Shown here in pieces: positions 18,850 to 29,036 of a DNA stretch of 64,000 nucleotides. The notes under the pieces are model-generated. The model had not been told where the DNA came from. It was given only the letters and a program-made list of their open reading frames with translations, and searched no databases. Position 1 is the first letter of the stretch. Each line of letters opens with the position of its first letter. Both the position numbers and the translations under genes were made by a program. The stretch is from Clostridium homopropionicum DSM 5847 (GTDB taxonomy: Bacteria; Bacillota; Clostridia; Clostridiales; Clostridiaceae): assembly GCF_001263795.1 (NCBI RefSeq), contig NZ_LHUR01000012.1:186001-250000 (forward strand). Reading direction: 5' to 3'.

Positions 18850-18888
18850 AAAAGTATTGCTTTGTAAAGAACAAAGCAATACTTTTTA
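18850..18888 (-). terminator. terminator after gapA
   Basis: AAAAGTATTGCTTTGT and its complement form a strong 15-bp stem 20 nt after the gapA stop. The minus-strand T-run is short (CTTTTAG), so leakage into the bmp operon is possible. Confidence 0.7.
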
Positions 18889-18907
18889 TTAAATAAAATT
18901 AATTAAA

Positions 18908-19915
18908 TTATAATCTGTCAGATACATAAGCTGCTAAATCGGCAAGTCTGTTTGAGTATCCCCATTCATTATCATACCAAGATACAACTTTAACCATTCT
19001 TTTTCCAATAATCATAGTTGATAGACCATCTACTATAGAAGATCTTTCATCTCCTCTGTAATCTATTGATACTAAAGGTTCTTCGCTGAATCCAAGGATA
19101 CCTTTCATTTTACCTTCTGCAGCTTTCTTTAATGCTCCATTAACTTCTTCTAAAGTAACATCTTTTGCTACAGTACATACTAAGTCAGTAACTGATACTG
19201 TTGGTGTAGGTACTCTTATTGCTAGTCCGTTTAATTTACCCTTTAGTTCTGGTAATACTAATGCTACAGCTTTAGCAGCTCCAGTAGTTGTAGGAACCAT
19301 AGATTCTGCTGCTGCTCTTGCTCTTCTTAAATCGCTATGTGGAGCATCAAGTAATCTTTGGTCTCCAGTATATGAGTGAATTGTAGTCATAAGACCTTCA
19401 ACTATTCCAAATTCATCTTGAAGAACCTTTGCAAAAGGAGCTAAACAATTTGTTGTACATGATGCATTTGAAATTATGTTATGTTTTGTAGGATCATACT
19501 TGTCTTCATTTACTCCCATAACTATAGTTATATCTTCATTTTTAGCTGGAGCTGAAATTAATACCTTTTTAACTGTTCCATTTAAGTGTAATTTTGCTTT
19601 TTCTGCATCAGTGAATATACCTGTACATTCTAAAACAATTTCAGCGCCAACACTGCTCCAATCTATTTTCTCAGGACTTCTTTCTGCAAATATTTTTACT
19701 TCATTTCCATTTACAATTATTGAGTTTTCTGAAGCTTCAACAGTACCTTGGAACTTACCATATAGTGAATCATATTTTAATAGATGTGCTAAAGTAGCTG
19801 GACTTGTTAAATCATTTATTGCAACTACTTGAAGTTCATTACTATAATTATTTACTAATGCCTTAAATACATTTCTACCAATTCTTCCAAAACCATTTAT
19901 TGCTACTTTTCTCAT
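18908..19915 (-). CDS. gapA: glyceraldehyde-3-phosphate dehydrogenase
   Basis: Oxidises glyceraldehyde 3-phosphate with NAD+ and phosphate. 335 aa from the chosen ATG at 19915, which begins [15 protein letters not shown] and has AGGAGG just upstream; the frame stays open further upstream but that part is not conserved. The active-site Cys lies in [12 protein letters not shown] near 150, with the His in the following [30 protein letters not shown] is the phosphate-site loop. The C-terminus has [13 protein letters not shown]. Second gene of cggR-gapA. Confidence 0.98.
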   Translation of the reverse strand: MRKVAINGFGRIGRNVFKALVNNYSNELQVVAINDLTSPATLAHLLKYDSLYGKFQGTVEASENSIIVNGNEVKIFAERSPEKIDWSSVGAEIVLECTGIFTDAEKAKLHLNGTVKKVLISAPAKNEDITIVMGVNEDKYDPTKHNIISNASCTTNCLAPFAKVLQDEFGIVEGLMTTIHSYTGDQRLLDAPHSDLRRARAAAESMVPTTTGAAKAVALVLPELKGKLNGLAIRVPTPTVSVTDLVCTVAKDVTLEEVNGALKKAAEGKMKGILGFSEEPLVSIDYRGDERSSIVDGLSTMIIGKRMVKVVSWYDNEWGYSNRLADLAAYVSDRL

Positions 19916-19961
19916 AATATTACCTCCTAAAATTATATCCCATTTTAAATTAAATTTTTCT

Positions 19962-21014
19962 TTACAAAAGTTCTTTATTAGTGTTCTCATTTTTAATTAT
20001 ATTTATAATCTCTTTTGCTGCACCTTCGTCTAATATAAGGGTATTTTTAGAAATATATCTCTCAGCAGCTATAATAGCTTCAGCCTTACTTTTTCCACCA
20101 GCTATGGCAATTAAATTTTTTATTTTTTTAGTATCTTCACTTTTAATTCCAGCTGTAGGCTTTGAATATACAATGTCACCACTTCTATTAAAATAGCATC
20201 CAAAAGCTTCACCAACAGCTCCCAATTTCTCTAATTTTTCTATTTCACTCCTTTCCAAACCTCTTTTTTTCGCCATATTATCCGCTTTACCAATTCCATA
20301 AATCAATATATTAGCAAGATGAATACTATTAACTACTTCTTTAATACTTTCTTCATTAATAATTTCAAATATTTCTGCATAATCTACATTATCTAAAAGT
20401 TGAAGCATCTTATAATCACAAGAAAGTTTATCTGCAAGTCTTGCAACTAAAGTATTTGCTTGTATTTCCACTTCTCTTCCAAGACCACCTCTTGCAGGAA
20501 CTATAAGAAGTCCTTTTCTATCAGTAGTATTTTGAAAGCTATCTACCATTTTTTTAACACTGGTTCCACCTGTCATTGCTATAATATTATTATCCTGTAT
20601 TATACTTAAAAGATAATTTGCAGCACTCTTTCCCATTTCGTCTAATACAAGAGAGTTTTCATCTGAATCTCCCGGGACAACAATTACATTTTTTATATTT
20701 AGGGCTTTTCTAATAAATTCTTCCATATTGGATAAGCCTTTTAGTTCATGTAAATATTCCTTTAGTTCAAATAAAACATCTTTTCCATCAGCATTTAAAG
20801 TCATACCATCAGATTTGATTTCTAAAAGACCTTGTTTCTTTAAAAAATCAACTTCTGATCTAACAATTCTCTCTCCAATTCCCAAATAAGTAGCTAACAA
20901 TCTTCTGCCAATTGGCTGATTGTATAATATTGTATTTAATATGTTGTATCTCTTCTCCATTAACTCCAATGCTTCCGGAACAATCTTCTTTTGTAACTCT
21001 AAGTTATATTTCAA
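19962..21014 (-). CDS. cggR: central glycolytic genes regulator CggR
   Basis: DeoR/SorC-family repressor that senses fructose-1,6-bisphosphate and controls glycolytic operons. 350 aa. N-terminal helix-turn-helix (about 30-60, [28 protein letters not shown]) and a C-terminal sugar-binding domain with [17 protein letters not shown] near 155 and [15 protein letters not shown] place the start at the TTG at 21014 because AAGGTGG stands 7 nt upstream of it; the GTG at 21023 would overlap that site. It is 47 nt upstream of gapA, the classical arrangement. Confidence 0.93.
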   Translation of the reverse strand: MKYNLELQKKIVPEALELMEKRYNILNTILYNQPIGRRLLATYLGIGERIVRSEVDFLKKQGLLEIKSDGMTLNADGKDVLFELKEYLHELKGLSNMEEFIRKALNIKNVIVVPGDSDENSLVLDEMGKSAANYLLSIIQDNNIIAMTGGTSVKKMVDSFQNTTDRKGLLIVPARGGLGREVEIQANTLVARLADKLSCDYKMLQLLDNVDYAEIFEIINEESIKEVVNSIHLANILIYGIGKADNMAKKRGLERSEIEKLEKLGAVGEAFGCYFNRSGDIVYSKPTAGIKSEDTKKIKNLIAIAGGKSKAEAIIAAERYISKNTLILDEGAAKEIINIIKNENTNKELL

Positions 21015-21042
21015 AATTACCACCTTCTCTTGGTCGTTTTTA

Positions 21043-21098
21043 GTCCCATGTGTATATATTTATGTCCCACTTTTATTATATACCATTCTATAATTTTG
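21043..21098 (-). promoter_or_regulatory. cggR-gapA promoter and CggR operator
   Basis: On the minus strand TTTACA (about 21102-21097) is followed by a 16-nt spacer and TATAAT (21080-21075), then AAAAGTGGGAC, with GGGAC at 21068-21064 and 21047-21043, 21 nt apart. The site covers the expected start of transcription, so a bound repressor would block initiation or clearance. The layout is duplicated at pgk. Confidence 0.78.
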
Positions 21099-21118
21099 TA
21101 AAAGATATTTTTAACAAA

Positions 21119-21148
21119 AAAAAGAAAAAGGTAATTAACCCTTTTCTT
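21119..21148 (-). terminator. terminator of rpoN
   Basis: AAGAAAAGGGTTAATTACC-type hairpin closing on CTTTTTCTTTTTTTT on the minus strand, starting right at the rpoN stop. Confidence 0.7.
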
Positions 21149-21149
21149 A

Positions 21150-22523
21150 TTAAAACCTTTTCCTTTTACTCGAAGATTTAATACCCATTTCTTCTCTATA
21201 CTTTGCAACAGTTCTTCTAGAAATATCCATATTCTTCTTTTTAAGTAGATCACAAATCTTTTGGTCTGAATAAGGTTTTTTCTTGTCCTCAGCATCTACC
21301 AATTCTTGTATTTCTTTTTTTATTAATTTTGTAGAAATATCATCAAAACTATCCATACTAGAAATGCCTGTAGTAAATAAATCTTTTATCTTAATTGTCC
21401 CTCTCTCAGTGTGAATATATTTGTCACGAATAGCTCTACTTACGGTAGATTCATGTATTTCTAAGCTGTCTGCTATTTCCTTTAATGTCATTGGTTTTAA
21501 ATATTCTTCTCCAAACTGAAAATAATCCTTTTGAATTTCTACAATTTTTTCAAGTATATTGTATATGGTACTTTCTCTTTGCCTAATGCTCTTTATTAAA
21601 AAAACAGCACTATTTAATTTATCTTTTACAAACTTTACAGTATCCTTGTCCTCTTCTCCGTTAATAATTTGCTTATATAGCTGATTAATATTTAATTTCG
21701 GTATAAAGCCATCATTCATTATAATACAAAATTCTCCATCTATCTTTTTAATATAGGCTTCAGGAATAATGTATTTAATTTCTTCGCCAGTAAAAAATCC
21801 TCTAGATGGCTTTGGTTCTAAGGATTTAATAATATCTCCATATTCTTGTGCTTCTTTTACACTTATTTTTAAATCCTTTGCTATTATGTTATATTTATTT
21901 TCCGCAATCATTTCTAAATAATTTTCAATAATTATGAATAGGTTTTCATCCTCTACATTTTTATACTTTAGTTGAAGAGTTAAGCATTCTTTTATATCTC
22001 TAGCTCCAATTCCTAAAGGATCTAATCCATGAATAACCTTTAAAGCTTTTTCAGATAATTCCTTACTAATATTTAACTCTTTTTGAATTTCATCAAGAGT
22101 TATATCTAAGTAGCCTCTTTCATCAATATTTTCTATCATATATTTACATACTGCTTTTATTTCATTACTCTCGTCCAACTCTATAATTTGTTCAATTAAA
22201 TATTCTTTTAATGATCTTTTAGCACTAATAAAATTAAATGGAGAAACCTCTTCTTCATCCTTAGAATAACTTCCGTGACCATAGTCATCAAATTCCAAAT
22301 ACTTTATGAATTTTTTATAGTCAATTTCCTCTGTAGATTTACCTGAATCAATTTCATTTTTTTTATATTCAGCATCTAGTACAGGGTTTTCTTGAATCTC
22401 TTTTTCTATATAACTTTGAATCTCAAAATTTGACATTTGGAGTAACTTAACTGATAATTGCATTTGCTGAGTCATAATTAACTTTTGTTCTTGTGTTAAA
22501 TTGAGCTTGAACTCCATCTTCAT
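21150..22523 (-). CDS. rpoN: RNA polymerase sigma-54 factor
   Basis: Alternative sigma factor that needs an enhancer-binding ATPase. 457 aa, complete. Region I is glutamine-rich (LNLTQEQKLIMTQQMQLSVKLLQM, about 6-29) and contacts the activator; an acidic stretch follows; core-binding and DNA-binding parts include a helix-turn-helix (MTLKEIADSLEIHESTVSRAIRDK, about 345-368). The RpoN box near the C-terminus reads ISRRTVAKYREEMGI. It lies directly upstream of cggR, as in other clostridia, but has its own terminator. No sigma-54 activator gene is in the window. Confidence 0.97.
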   Translation of the reverse strand: MKMEFKLNLTQEQKLIMTQQMQLSVKLLQMSNFEIQSYIEKEIQENPVLDAEYKKNEIDSGKSTEEIDYKKFIKYLEFDDYGHGSYSKDEEEVSPFNFISAKRSLKEYLIEQIIELDESNEIKAVCKYMIENIDERGYLDITLDEIQKELNISKELSEKALKVIHGLDPLGIGARDIKECLTLQLKYKNVEDENLFIIIENYLEMIAENKYNIIAKDLKISVKEAQEYGDIIKSLEPKPSRGFFTGEEIKYIIPEAYIKKIDGEFCIIMNDGFIPKLNINQLYKQIINGEEDKDTVKFVKDKLNSAVFLIKSIRQRESTIYNILEKIVEIQKDYFQFGEEYLKPMTLKEIADSLEIHESTVSRAIRDKYIHTERGTIKIKDLFTTGISSMDSFDDISTKLIKKEIQELVDAEDKKKPYSDQKICDLLKKKNMDISRRTVAKYREEMGIKSSSKRKRF

Positions 22524-22631
22524 ACCTTATCACCACTTTGCATTTTTTACTGCATTAATATTATACCATAAGTATTAGCTAATTTAATTATTAATATTTA
22601 TTTTTTCTCTTTATATAGCTATAAAAAAATA

Positions 22632-22660
22632 AAAAATGTCAATTTTCGCGACATTCTTTA
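22632..22660 (-). terminator. terminator of trmL-degV
   Basis: AATGTC and GACATT with a GCGAAAATT loop, followed on the minus strand by TTTTTTATTTTTTTAT. Confidence 0.75.
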
Positions 22661-22688
22661 TTATTAACTCTACTATATTCACTCTAAT

Positions 22689-23531
22689 TTAAATATATTT
22701 TTCAATATACGCAATTCCGCAAGCATTAGGTCCTGAATGAGTACCTACAACGCATCCTACTTCACACTCTACATAATTAACCTTTCTTTCAGAAAGTTCT
22801 TCCTTTAGAATTGGTAAAATATCTTCATTGTCAATATGCAGTACTATTGTATTTTCTTTTTCATCCAAGGTATTCTCATCTATATAATTTAATATTGTTT
22901 TTATTGCTTTTTTTGTACCTCGAACCTTGTCCAGTACCGCCATATTTCCATCAACTACTGCTAAGATTAGTCTTATATTCAGTAAGCTTCCTATAGCACC
23001 AGCTGCCTTAGATAATCTACCTCCTTTTACAAGGTTATCTAAGCTAGCAAAAGCATATGCAGTTTTAACATGTGGAATAATTTCTAGTATCCTTTCTTCA
23101 ATTTGTTTTAAGCTACATCCTTCATTTTTCATTTCAGCTGCTTTTATGGCTAGTAATCCCAAACCTGCTGTAACATTATTACTGTCTATTACAACTATAT
23201 CTTCAGTTTCCAGCATTTCCTTTGCCATACATGCAGCTTGATATGTACCACTCATTTTAGATGATATATGTATTGATATAATTTTATAACTTTCATCTAA
23301 ATATTTCTTGTATATTTCGTAAAATCTATGAGGATTTACCCCAGAAGTTGTAGGAAATATATCACTTTCTTTAATTTTTTTCAAGAACTCCCTAATATCA
23401 ATATCTACTCCATCCAAATAGCTTTCCTCTCCAAAATTAACAATTAGAGGAACTACCTCCAAATCATATTTTTCTATTATTTGTCTATTTAGATCACAAG
23501 TACTATCAGTTATTATTTTAATTTTTTCCAA
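22689..23531 (-). CDS. DegV family fatty-acid-binding protein
   Basis: DegV (FakB-like) proteins hold a fatty acid for phosphorylation by a DAK-type kinase. 280 aa, standard. The family opening KIITDSTCDL, the TTSGVNP stretch near 60 and HISSKMSGTYQAA near 88 mark the lipid carboxylate pocket; SHSGPNA-like THSGPNACG is at the C-terminus. The first codon is TTG at 23531 with GGGGGG about 8 nt upstream. It starts 12 nt after trmL and is co-transcribed with it. No fakA lies in the window, so a role in fatty-acid uptake is inferred from the family only. Confidence 0.9.
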   Translation of the reverse strand: MEKIKIITDSTCDLNRQIIEKYDLEVVPLIVNFGEESYLDGVDIDIREFLKKIKESDIFPTTSGVNPHRFYEIYKKYLDESYKIISIHISSKMSGTYQAACMAKEMLETEDIVVIDSNNVTAGLGLLAIKAAEMKNEGCSLKQIEERILEIIPHVKTAYAFASLDNLVKGGRLSKAAGAIGSLLNIRLILAVVDGNMAVLDKVRGTKKAIKTILNYIDENTLDEKENTIVLHIDNEDILPILKEELSERKVNYVECEVGCVVGTHSGPNACGIAYIEKYI

Positions 23532-23543
23532 AACAGGTCCCCC

Positions 23544-24029
23544 CTATTTCATTCCCGGAAATTTTAATTGTCTTAAAGCTTCATATACAACTATGGCTAC
23601 AGTATTGGATAGATTTAAAGATCTAGTTGTAGTATTAATCATAGGAACTCTTATTCTAGTATCTGGATATTTATTTCTTATATCAGCTGGTAATCCTGAG
23701 GATTCTCTTCCAAAAACAATAAAATCTCCTTGTTCATATTTAACTTCTTGATATTGATAATTAGAATCCTTGGTTGTAGAAAGAAATACTCTAGAGTTTG
23801 GATATTTAGAAATCATATCTTCAAATGATTCATGCACTTCTATATCTAAATATGGCCAATAATCTAAACCTGCTCTTTTTACCTGCTTTTCATCTAAATT
23901 AAAGCCTAAAGGTTTAATAAGATGCAATTTACAGTTAGTTAAAACACAGGTTCTTCCTATATTTCCTGTGTTCTGAGGTATCTCAGGTTGAAATAAGACT
24001 ACATTTAAGTTAGGTGTATTTACCTTCAA
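23544..24029 (-). CDS. trmL: tRNA (cytidine(34)-2'-O)-methyltransferase TrmL
   Basis: SPOUT-family methylase modifying the wobble base of tRNA-Leu isoacceptors. 161 aa from the chosen start. NVVLFQPEIPQNTGNIGRTC (about 8-27), FGRESSGLP near 115 and the knot segment RVPMINTTTRSLNLSNTVAIVVYEALRQ at the C-terminus are diagnostic. I take the TTG at 24029 (LKVNTPNLNVV) because GGGGGGAA stands just upstream of it; a longer frame to 24053 would run across that ribosome site. Confidence 0.93.
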   Translation of the reverse strand: MKVNTPNLNVVLFQPEIPQNTGNIGRTCVLTNCKLHLIKPLGFNLDEKQVKRAGLDYWPYLDIEVHESFEDMISKYPNSRVFLSTTKDSNYQYQEVKYEQGDFIVFGRESSGLPADIRNKYPDTRIRVPMINTTTRSLNLSNTVAIVVYEALRQLKFPGMK

Positions 24030-24090
24030 TTTTGTTCCCCCCTTACATGCCACATAATTATATTACCTTAATTATGAAATAAGGTAAAGT

Positions 24091-24133
24091 AAAAAAATAC
24101 TATCTCCTTACACTAAATTAGAGATAGTATTTG
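24091..24133 (-). terminator. terminator of the HAD phosphatase gene
   Basis: AAATACTATCTC and its complement, followed on the minus strand by a run of seven T. Confidence 0.85.
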
Positions 24134-24166
24134 TAAAGCTTTGAATGAATATACAATAATTATGTG

Positions 24167-24988
24167 TTAGAGAAAAAATTTTTCTAATAGTTCAGCCACT
24201 CCATCTTCGTTATTACTGCTTGTTATGTAGTCCGCCTTTCCCCTAACAAAGTCAGGAGCATTTCCCATGGCAACTCCAAGTCCAGCATATTCAATCATTG
24301 ATAAATCATTTTCTCCATCTCCAACACATATTACTTCTTCCATCTTAAATCCATAAAGCTTAGCTAGTGCCTTAACTGCACTTCCTTTTGTAATCCCTTT
24401 ATTCATAACTTCAAAATTATCTCCTAGAGAGCTTGCTACTTCAAAGTTGCCTATTCTAATAATATCTTCTTTAGCCTGATTTAGTTTATTTAAATCATTA
24501 CTTATACATATAAACTTCAATATTTCCATTTCTTTTTTTATAAACTCTGCTTTTATATCTTGAGTTACATAAAGTTTTACCTTCATATCCTCTGGAAGAT
24601 CTGGGTTCATTTCAAGGTAAGTATATCCTTTAGGAAATGGTTTGGGAGAAATTACAGTATCAAATGTATTATAATAATATTTCAAATTATATTTATCCAT
24701 TATTTCTAATAGTTTCTGGCAATTTTCTTTATCTATTGTAGATTTATATATTATTTTTTCATTATCCTTCTCTCTTATATATGCACCATTTGATGCAATA
24801 ATTGGAGCTTTTATTCCTAATAAATTAGCATAGTATCTAGCTGATGTAAATATTCTCCCCGTGGATAAAGCTATAAGAATACCTTTTTCATTTGTTCTTT
24901 TTATAGCCTCCTTTGTTCTTTCTGTTAGCTCTTTTCTATCATTTAAAAGAGTACCATCCATATCTAAGCATATAAGCTTATATGTCAT
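24167..24988 (-). CDS. Cof-type HAD-IIB sugar/nucleotide phosphatase
   Basis: Cytoplasmic haloacid dehalogenase-type phosphatase with a C2B cap; substrates in this family are sugar phosphates or flavin nucleotides, and I cannot choose. 273 aa. Motif I LDMDGTLLND (about 8-17), motif II ALSTGR, and motif IV GDGENDLSMIEYAGLGVAMGNAPD near 225 are all intact. The ATG at 24988 is preferred because GGGGAG lies 8 nt upstream, whereas an ATG two codons earlier abuts it. It is single, with its own terminator. Confidence 0.9.
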   Translation of the reverse strand: MTYKLICLDMDGTLLNDRKELTERTKEAIKRTNEKGILIALSTGRIFTSARYYANLLGIKAPIIASNGAYIREKDNEKIIYKSTIDKENCQKLLEIMDKYNLKYYYNTFDTVISPKPFPKGYTYLEMNPDLPEDMKVKLYVTQDIKAEFIKKEMEILKFICISNDLNKLNQAKEDIIRIGNFEVASSLGDNFEVMNKGITKGSAVKALAKLYGFKMEEVICVGDGENDLSMIEYAGLGVAMGNAPDFVRGKADYITSSNNEDGVAELLEKFFL

Positions 24989-25025
24989 GCTCATCTCTCC
25001 CCGTTTTTAATTGCATTCATCTTAG

Positions 25026-25150
25026 AAGAAAAATGCGACGCATTTTTCTTAAGTAACCAGTAACCAGTGACCAGTTGCCAGTAGGATTAATAACACTGGT
25101 TACTGGGAATTGGTTACTGGTCACTAAGAATTTTACGTCGTAAAATTCTT
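25026..25150. repeat. heptamer inverted-arm element, AGTAACC type, reversed copy
   Basis: Reverse-orientation copy of the elements at 11147 and 43625. Cap AAGAAAAATGCG with complement (25026-25050), then AGTAACC AGTAACC AGTGACC AGTTGCC AGT, core AGGATTAATAAC, then ACTGGTT ACTGGGA ATTGGTT ACTGGTC ACT, and cap AAGAATTTTACG with complement (25126-25150). Four heptamers stand on each side, against two and four at 11147. Confidence 0.92.
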
Positions 25151-25160
25151 AAATAAAGTA

Positions 25161-26543
25161 CTAACTGCTTTTTTTAGTTCCCCTCTTGGTAATTCCATTT
25201 ATAGGAACATAGTAATCATTTGATATAAGTTCCTTACTAATAAACCTGCCATTCTCAAATATATTTCTATAAACCTTAACTCTATATCCAGTAGAAGGCT
25301 TCTTTACAACCTCAGTTTTACCTTCAGGCATAGTAGGATCGTCAATATATTTAATAGTCGGCTCAATTTTATCATAAACTTCTGTAGAGATTGTATATGT
25401 TCTTTTTGCTAACTCGCTATTTGAATAAATATTGAAATACACTACTTTATTTTTTGTATATCCTTCTAAATATATAGGATAATCAAAGGTGTTCTTAAAC
25501 TTCAAATCTATATTTCCCCAATCAACAGTAGCATCTAATCCCATTCCTACATAACTAGAAGGAAAAGTATGATGAATTCTTTCTGTTGTCTTAATATTCC
25601 CACTTAGTAAAGCATTATATAAAGTTGAGGATACTTGACAAATACCTCCCCCAAGTCCTGAATCCAATTGCTGATTAATAATAACTCCAGCTTCTTTATA
25701 TCCTCTTTCCTTTGTTCTTTCACCAACTACTTCATTGAAGCTAAAGCTTTCCCCAGGCATTAATACTTTACCGTTTATGCTAGCAGTTGCAACTCTAATG
25801 TTTGTTGATCTTGCTTCTGAAGAAGAGCTAAAATCTGTTGAATAAGATGCTATTCTTGTATTAACTTGTTTTAAGCTTGCAGCAGTAACTTTAGGTTTTA
25901 ATGTTTTTATTGGAGCTTGAATATTTATATCACTACTTATTTTACCATTAATACTTGAAAGAATTTCTTTCTTTAGTTTATCACTATCTAGTTCAGAACC
26001 CTCTACGTCTTCACTTACTTGGAACTTTTCTCCTGTAAAACTTATAGTTGCATCTTGTGGTTTTTTATTTATATCTTTTTCAATGCTTTTCACTAAATTC
26101 TCTAAAGGCTTTTGATTATAAGTAAACTTCAAATTAAATTCCTTTGGATTTGGACTCTTTATAAGTTTAAATTTAGATATAATATTTGATGTCTTTCCAT
26201 AAGCTAAAGCTTCATCTACTGTTTCAATTATGCTAAACTTAGCATTTAATTCTGAAAAAGAAATTGAATAATTCCTGTCTAAAGCCTTTATATTTACCTT
26301 TTTCTGAAGAATTGCATCTCCAAAATTATCTCTTAGGATTTTAATAGCTTCTTCTTTTGTTTTACCTGAAAAATCCATTCCCTCTATTTTAACCTGAGGA
26401 TATATTACGTTATTAAATTTTTGTTCTGTAAAATATATATAACTTACTCCTACAGACACTACTAATAAAAAAATTGAAAAGATTAGATTTCTAACTTTCT
26501 TCGAAGCTTTTTTATCGCTCTTATTATTTCTTTGTCTACTCAT
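25161..26543 (-). CDS. VanW family protein with peptidoglycan-binding-like domain
   Basis: Membrane-anchored extracytoplasmic protein, common in clostridia and of uncertain function. 460 aa from the ATG at 26543, which has GGGGAG upstream. One N-terminal helix (about 18-36), then a PG_binding_4-type region with the opening VIYPQVKIEGMDFSGKTKEEAI near 47, then the VanW domain (about 240-375) with its signature GLGGGICQVSSTLYNALL near 295 and HTFPSSYV, then a G5-like beta-rich tail. VanW is named from a vancomycin-resistance cluster, but no van genes are here and resistance should not be inferred. Confidence 0.88.
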   Translation of the reverse strand: MSRQRNNKSDKKASKKVRNLIFSIFLLVVSVGVSYIYFTEQKFNNVIYPQVKIEGMDFSGKTKEEAIKILRDNFGDAILQKKVNIKALDRNYSISFSELNAKFSIIETVDEALAYGKTSNIISKFKLIKSPNPKEFNLKFTYNQKPLENLVKSIEKDINKKPQDATISFTGEKFQVSEDVEGSELDSDKLKKEILSSINGKISSDINIQAPIKTLKPKVTAASLKQVNTRIASYSTDFSSSSEARSTNIRVATASINGKVLMPGESFSFNEVVGERTKERGYKEAGVIINQQLDSGLGGGICQVSSTLYNALLSGNIKTTERIHHTFPSSYVGMGLDATVDWGNIDLKFKNTFDYPIYLEGYTKNKVVYFNIYSNSELAKRTYTISTEVYDKIEPTIKYIDDPTMPEGKTEVVKKPSTGYRVKVYRNIFENGRFISKELISNDYYVPINGITKRGTKKSS

Positions 26544-26634
26544 GATGTTTCTCCCCTCTTTCCAGTTTATTATACTACAATATGTACGTAAATTACACAT
26601 GGAATGTCTCATATTATTATTATAAAATATTGTT

Positions 26635-26668
26635 AAAGATTATTAGTTACAATAATATTAATAATCTT
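26635..26668 (+). terminator. hairpin with T-run ahead of the kinase gene
   Basis: AAAGATTATTA and TAATAATCTTT enclose an AT-rich loop and are followed by TATATTTTTTTG on the plus strand. No plus-strand gene lies upstream, so it is either a stop for stray transcription from the divergent vanW region or a 5' leader attenuator. Confidence 0.45.
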
Positions 26669-26804
26669 TATATTTTTTTGTAGTTTTAGGTGATTATAGG
26701 AAGGATTTTATTCTATTAGGTAGAATAATATAATATATATTTAGTTCAAAATGTATGTTTTTGAAATTATTAACACTGTTCCAGCAAGGAGGTTTATATA
26801 TTAT

Positions 26805-29036
26805 ATGATTGATACTACCAATTTAGATATTTTACAGCAATTGCCTATGCCTTTAATAGTAATAGACGAATCCTTTAAAATAAATTGTATGAATCTTTCC
26901 TTCAAAAATTTGTTAAGAAAACTTGGCTTAAATATAAGTGATAGTGATGATGACTTTATTTTAATTAGTAGAGACCTTAATTTTTATAATGACCTAAAAA
27001 CTTTTATGGAAAATGAACAATTAAAGCTTATCTTAGAAAAAAAATTTAGTTATTATGAAAAGGTTTTATATTTTAAAATTGAATTTATTAAAGTAAATAA
27101 TTCATTTTATGATTCCCAATCAATCACAATTATACTTGAAGATATTACAGAATATAAGAAATTTCAGCTATCTCTAATTAAAAAAGAAGAACAATTAAGC
27201 TATATATTAAACAGTATTCCAATAATGATGTTTGTTCTAGACAAAGATAATAACATTCTTTTCTGGAATAAGGAATGTGAAAATATTACTGGCTATTCTC
27301 AAAAAGAAGCTATATCACTAAAGAATATAGCCTATCTTCTATATCCTGACATAGATTATAGAAAGCAGTTATTTAATAAGTGTATTACTCTAGGAGATAA
27401 CTTTAAAGACGTAGAAAGTAATATAGTATGCAAGGACGGAAGCGAAAAAACTATTACTTGGTTTTCTGCCTCTTTTGATTTTAATATATCTAACTGGCAT
27501 TCAATTAGATTTGGTCTTAACATCACTAATAGAAAATATGTAGAAAAATGTTTACTTAATAAAACTTCAGAATTTGAGTTAATTTTTAAAGCCCTTCCAG
27601 ATTTATATTTTAGATTAGACAAAAATGGTACTTACCTTGACTGCAAGGTCGAAGATCAAAAGGAATTATATTTACCTAAAGAAAAATTTATTGGTAAGAC
27701 AATACAAGAAGTTATGCCTCCTGAGGTAGCACTAAAATTTAAATCAGCTATCATCAAAGCATTAAAGACCAATTCTTTAGTTATAGTAGAATATCAGTTA
27801 GAGGTTAAAGGCGAAATTAAATTTTATGAAGCTAGATTTCTTCCTCTTTCAAAGGATGAGGTTATTGTTGTAGTAAGAAACATTACAAAAAGGAAGCAAT
27901 CTGATGAAGAATTATTAAAAATAGAAAAGCTTAATTCTATTGGAACCTTAGCAGGTGGAGTTGCCCACGACTTTAACAATATTTTAACTATAATTTTAGG
28001 TAATATATCAATGCTTAAAACTTATTCGCACTGCGAAGATAAAGTATTTAAAAAATTTGTAGATATAGAAAAGACTGTGTTTCAAGCTAAAAATTTGACG
28101 AAACAGCTTTTGACCTTTGCTAAAGGAAATAAACCTATAAAGAAGGTTACATATATTAATAACTTAATAAGAGAAACCGTAGATTTATCCTTAAGTGGAT
28201 CTAATGTAATTTGTAATTTAAGTATTTCTAAGGATTTATCTCCCGTTGAAATTGATATTGGTCAAATAAGTCAAGTTATAAATAACTTGGTTATAAATGC
28301 TTGCCAAGCAATGCCTAATGGAGGAACTATACATATTACTGGAAGAAATATACACTTAACAGATAATGATGTATTAGGACTTAAAGCCGGAAATTACGTT
28401 AAAATATCTGTAAAAGATCAAGGTTATGGAATTAATGAAGATAATTTGCTTAAAATATTTGATCCTTACTTCACTACCAAAAAGACAGGTAATGGACTTG
28501 GTCTGACATCTTCCTATTCGATAATCCAAAAACATAATGGAAAAATCCAGGTAAAATCGAAAATAGGTAAAGGTACAATTTTTCAAATTTATTTGCCTGC
28601 ATGCAATAGCATTCCAATTGAAATTGAAGAAACAAAATCAATTATTTCTATAGGTTCAAGAAAAATATTGGTCATGGATGATGAGCCTGAAATTAGAGAT
28701 GTTTTAGACTGTATGCTTAAGCATTTGGGATATATTGTGGAATTGTCTAAGGATGGTCAAGAAGCGATACAGCTTTATAAAGAAGCTAAACTTTCTAAAG
28801 CTCCTTTCGATGCTGTAATTATGGATTTAACTATTCCTGGAGGAATGGGTGGAAAAGAAACTATAAAACATCTTCTAGAAATTGACCCTTGTATCAAAGC
28901 AATTGTATCTAGTGGGTATTATTCTGGAGGAGTAATTGGCGATTATAAACGTCACGGTTTCAAAGGAGTAATAAATAAACCTTATACTATTGAAGAATTG
29001 AGCAATTCTTTAAATAATGTATTAAGCAGTTGTTAA
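26805..29036 (+). CDS. hybrid sensor histidine kinase with C-terminal receiver
   Basis: Cytoplasmic sensor kinase; no membrane helix or signal peptide is evident. 743 aa from the ATG at 26805 (AGGAGG 12 nt upstream, rather far; the frame remains open for 18 codons more without a ribosome site). Three PAS-like domains occupy about 5-375, then a HisKA helix with the phospho-His in GGVAHDFNN (about 388), HATPase with N-box INNLVINACQAM (about 493), DQGYGI and GLGL boxes, and a receiver (about 620-740) with acidic pocket VMDDEPE and phospho-Asp in VIMDLTIPGGMGG (about 672). No output regulator adjoins. It converges on malic enzyme with overlapping stops. Confidence 0.92.
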   Translation: MIDTTNLDILQQLPMPLIVIDESFKINCMNLSFKNLLRKLGLNISDSDDDFILISRDLNFYNDLKTFMENEQLKLILEKKFSYYEKVLYFKIEFIKVNNSFYDSQSITIILEDITEYKKFQLSLIKKEEQLSYILNSIPIMMFVLDKDNNILFWNKECENITGYSQKEAISLKNIAYLLYPDIDYRKQLFNKCITLGDNFKDVESNIVCKDGSEKTITWFSASFDFNISNWHSIRFGLNITNRKYVEKCLLNKTSEFELIFKALPDLYFRLDKNGTYLDCKVEDQKELYLPKEKFIGKTIQEVMPPEVALKFKSAIIKALKTNSLVIVEYQLEVKGEIKFYEARFLPLSKDEVIVVVRNITKRKQSDEELLKIEKLNSIGTLAGGVAHDFNNILTIILGNISMLKTYSHCEDKVFKKFVDIEKTVFQAKNLTKQLLTFAKGNKPIKKVTYINNLIRETVDLSLSGSNVICNLSISKDLSPVEIDIGQISQVINNLVINACQAMPNGGTIHITGRNIHLTDNDVLGLKAGNYVKISVKDQGYGINEDNLLKIFDPYFTTKKTGNGLGLTSSYSIIQKHNGKIQVKSKIGKGTIFQIYLPACNSIPIEIEETKSIISIGSRKILVMDDEPEIRDVLDCMLKHLGYIVELSKDGQEAIQLYKEAKLSKAPFDAVIMDLTIPGGMGGKETIKHLLEIDPCIKAIVSSGYYSGGVIGDYKRHGFKGVINKPYTIEELSNSLNNVLSSC

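Noticed and set aside
21017-21295. 92-aa minus-strand frame
   Set aside because: It overlaps the 3' end of rpoN, its terminator and the cggR promoter and has no ribosome site.
25161-26543. Vancomycin resistance determinant because of the VanW domain
   Set aside because: VanW domains are widespread in clostridia without resistance, and no vanH/A/X or vanR/S genes are present.
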